This document shows, piece by piece, positions 62,388 to 64,000 of a stretch of DNA of 64,000 nt. A program made the translations under genes and the position numbers. The stretch is from an uncultured Lachnospiraceae bacterium (lineage in GTDB: Bacteria; Bacillota; Clostridia; Lachnospirales; Lachnospiraceae): NCBI GenBank assembly GCA_947626435.1, contig CANQSB010000013.1, forward strand, positions 16,188 through 80,187, written 5' to 3'. The notes beneath the pieces are model-generated. The model did no database searches and was not told where the DNA came from. It saw only the letters and a list, made by a program, of their open reading frames with translations. Each line of letters starts with the position of its first letter. Within the stretch, counting starts at the first letter, position 1.

Positions 62388-62796
62388 CGAGAATACGCTC
62401 AAATAAAAGCCCCGCGGCAAACCAAAATGGCAGGAAGTCAAGGCGAATAAGTCCATTGACATGCCAGCGGCTGCGCCTGTAATCCCATGGACAAAGCGAA
62501 TGGTCTTCAAGCAGGCTTCCGCTTGCGTATTCCCCGCAAAAAATGAGCATGGCATATATAAGCCCTCTTACGAGAGGGGAGAAGCCGCGTATTACAAAAA
62601 ACAGCGGCTTGAAAAACGCGGCGCATCCATATATGGGAAACATATAAAGCGAAGTGCGTCCCGCAAGCTGCATTTCGCGGCGGCGCAGAGAGCCTATGGC
62701 GGTGAAGATGATTTCCAGACACCAGCCCGCAATGCCGCATTTAAAAAAGTCTGCCAAAATAAATTTAAAAGGTAAAGGATTAATCGTTTTTCTCAT
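62332..62796 (-). CDS. CmpB-type putative ABC transporter permease (PF06541-like)
   Basis: 154 residues with about four membrane segments. GIAGWCLEIIFTAIGSL near residue 22, RTSLYMFPIYGCAAFF near 48 and GSLLEDHSLCPWDYR near 92 are the family's conserved elements. Family members are small membrane proteins of Clostridia of unproven transport role. The 3' end overlaps the carboxypeptidase gene on the other strand. Confidence 0.72.
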   Translation of the reverse strand: MRKTINPLPFKFILADFFKCGIAGWCLEIIFTAIGSLRRREMQLAGRTSLYMFPIYGCAAFFKPLFFVIRGFSPLVRGLIYAMLIFCGEYASGSLLEDHSLCPWDYRRSRWHVNGLIRLDFLPFWFAAGLLFERILVKDSAHKEPHGRKCSANC

Positions 62797-62842
62797 AATA
62801 TGAGCATATCCGATTATCCCTTACCTTATTCATTTTGGTCTA

Positions 62843-63883
62843 TTATTTGTCCAGTTCGTCCAGTGCCGCCTGATATGCCGCGTCAAACGGCGTGACATTT
62901 AACGCGCCTGATACCGGAGTCTTATATATAGAAGTCGGCGAGTTAAATTCAGAGAAATATACATAATTTGAAGTAGCGTTTATATTTGTGTAGGTGCCTT
63001 CCGCGACAACTTCCATATTTGAGCCGTCCCTTAAGATGCGCCTAAGCTCAGGAGTGCTTTCGGAGGTCTGGTAATATATGTAGGAGTCGGTCACATTTAG
63101 CAAATCCGTCTTGACGCGGTCGAGCGTCACCTTTGTGCCGTCGCTTAGATTGACGCGCACAAGCGAATAATTGTCGTGAATGTCAATGCCGTAGACTATG
63201 CTGCCTTCGACTATAGGCATATATATGTCTTCGGTCGAAACGATTCTTGACGAGCCTGTGTTTAAGTCAAGAGCCATCAGGTGCAAGTCGTTTCCGTTGT
63301 TTGCATAATAAAGGGTGTTGTTCTGGACGCTCGCGGGGAGTACATCAGGCTCTGTAAAAACTTCTTTTTCCTCGCCGTCGCGGCTTATTTTGGTAAGTGT
63401 GTTTTCATCGTCAGAGCAGGTATAGTAGAGGTAGTTGCCCGCAAGCACCAAATGTTTGCCTATAATTCTGTCAAGGCATTCGCCGTTGTGGGGATTTTTG
63501 AGGTCGACGCGGTATATTCCGGTAGTGCTGATGATGAAGCCGAGGCCCGCGCCGCCGCCGGAGCCTGTCTGGTAGTAGTAGAGAAAATTGTCGTCGGCGT
63601 TTAGGCTGCTTACCGATACCGCGACAAGCTTTTTGATGTCAGTCTCATCGGCGTTCATGCCGTAGAGCGTATTGCTGTCATAGGGATTGGCAAAGTACAC
63701 ATATCCGTCATGCTCGCAAAACATACCGCCGTTGTAAAGATTGCCTGATGTGTTGCCCGTAGTGTTTGGCGGATTGTCGGGTATGCGGTTGCTTAATTTT
63801 GAAAATATTACACCGCCGATGCATAGGAGTATGACAATCACGATGATTACCACAGCTATAATTTTATTCTTCATATTTTTCAT
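62843..63883 (-). CDS. DUF5050-like membrane-anchored beta-propeller protein
   Basis: 346 residues. One N-terminal membrane segment at about residues 8-28 (AVVIIVIVILLCIGGVIF) is followed by repeated Tyr-rich blocks such as DGYVYFANPYDSNTLYGMN, DNFLYYYQTG, GNYLYYTCSDDENTLTKI, NNTLYYANNGNDLHLM and SNYVYFSEFNSPTSIYK. These are the blades of DUF5050 propellers common in Clostridia. Probably an extracytoplasmic binding or cell-wall protein. Confidence 0.78.
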   Translation of the reverse strand: MKNMKNKIIAVVIIVIVILLCIGGVIFSKLSNRIPDNPPNTTGNTSGNLYNGGMFCEHDGYVYFANPYDSNTLYGMNADETDIKKLVAVSVSSLNADDNFLYYYQTGSGGGAGLGFIISTTGIYRVDLKNPHNGECLDRIIGKHLVLAGNYLYYTCSDDENTLTKISRDGEEKEVFTEPDVLPASVQNNTLYYANNGNDLHLMALDLNTGSSRIVSTEDIYMPIVEGSIVYGIDIHDNYSLVRVNLSDGTKVTLDRVKTDLLNVTDSYIYYQTSESTPELRRILRDGSNMEVVAEGTYTNINATSNYVYFSEFNSPTSIYKTPVSGALNVTPFDAAYQAALDELDK

Positions 63884-64000
63884 ATTTATTTTTCATTCCT
63901 TTCCAAATATATTTTTCAAATATATTATAATTTAAAATCAAATAAAAGAAAAGATATTTTTACAAAGTGTAATGATTGTGATATACTTATTTATGAATTA

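Overview
The window looks like a chromosome segment of a gut Clostridia bacterium, most likely a Lachnospiraceae member (Roseburia/Lachnospira-like). This is inferred from the hexuronate catabolic operon with a fused KdgA-VOC aldolase, the dgt-dnaG-rpoD-trmK-nif3 housekeeping order, the TGS-domain uridine kinase, the class A RNase P RNA, consistent GGAGG ribosome binding sites and frequent GTG/TTG starts.

Layout. 1-5.2 kb: hexuronate (pectin sugar) operon uxaB(partial)-uxaA-kdgK-SDR-kdgA, closed by two terminators. 5.4-7.1 kb: a small unknown protein, a HIT protein and a YitT-type membrane protein. 7.2-7.6 kb: two divergent tRNA-Leu genes, each with a clear promoter. 8.1-15.5 kb: dgt, dnaG, rpoD (sigA), trmK, a Nif3-like gene and a TGS-uridine kinase. 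15.6-18.2 kb: an unusual cassette of a small serine recombinase, two 26-bp inverted sites flanking a short segment with a near-consensus promoter, a TnpB-family protein that has lost all three RuvC catalytic acids, and a highly structured non-coding stretch.

18.2-54.4 kb is a surface-glycan island, visibly AT-richer than its surroundings in the 19.6-43 kb part. It begins with a legionaminic/sialic-acid-type pathway (LegB-like dehydratase, CBS-nucleotidyltransferase, formyltransferase, NeuD/LegH-like acyltransferase, NeuB, NeuC, NeuA) interrupted by a retropepsin-like gene. Two radical SAM enzymes, an APS-kinase/methyltransferase fusion, an LIC12162-type transferase, LicD proteins, glycosyltransferases, methyltransferases, a polysaccharide deacetylase and a polyol-phosphate/CDP-polyol set follow. 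A dozen of these otherwise unrelated enzymes carry the same small Rossmann-like module with a Tyr/Phe-Gly-x-Gly motif.

54.4 kb to the end returns to housekeeping genes: rnpB, a trypsin-like protease, dCMP deaminase, two CobW-type GTPases (one with a long His/Asp/Glu-rich tract), pyrBI on the minus strand behind a leader resembling the E. coli pyrL attenuator, a PH-like protein, a D-Ala-D-Ala carboxypeptidase, a CmpB-type membrane protein and a DUF5050-like protein.

The most unusual object is the recombinase/invertible-promoter/nuclease-dead TnpB cassette. In the orientation seen here the promoter points away from the dead-TnpB gene, so that gene would be OFF. Inversion would connect the promoter to it. 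If the downstream structured RNA is its guide, this would be a phase-variable RNA-guided DNA-binding regulator next to a glycan island. That model is an inference and is stated as such in the findings.
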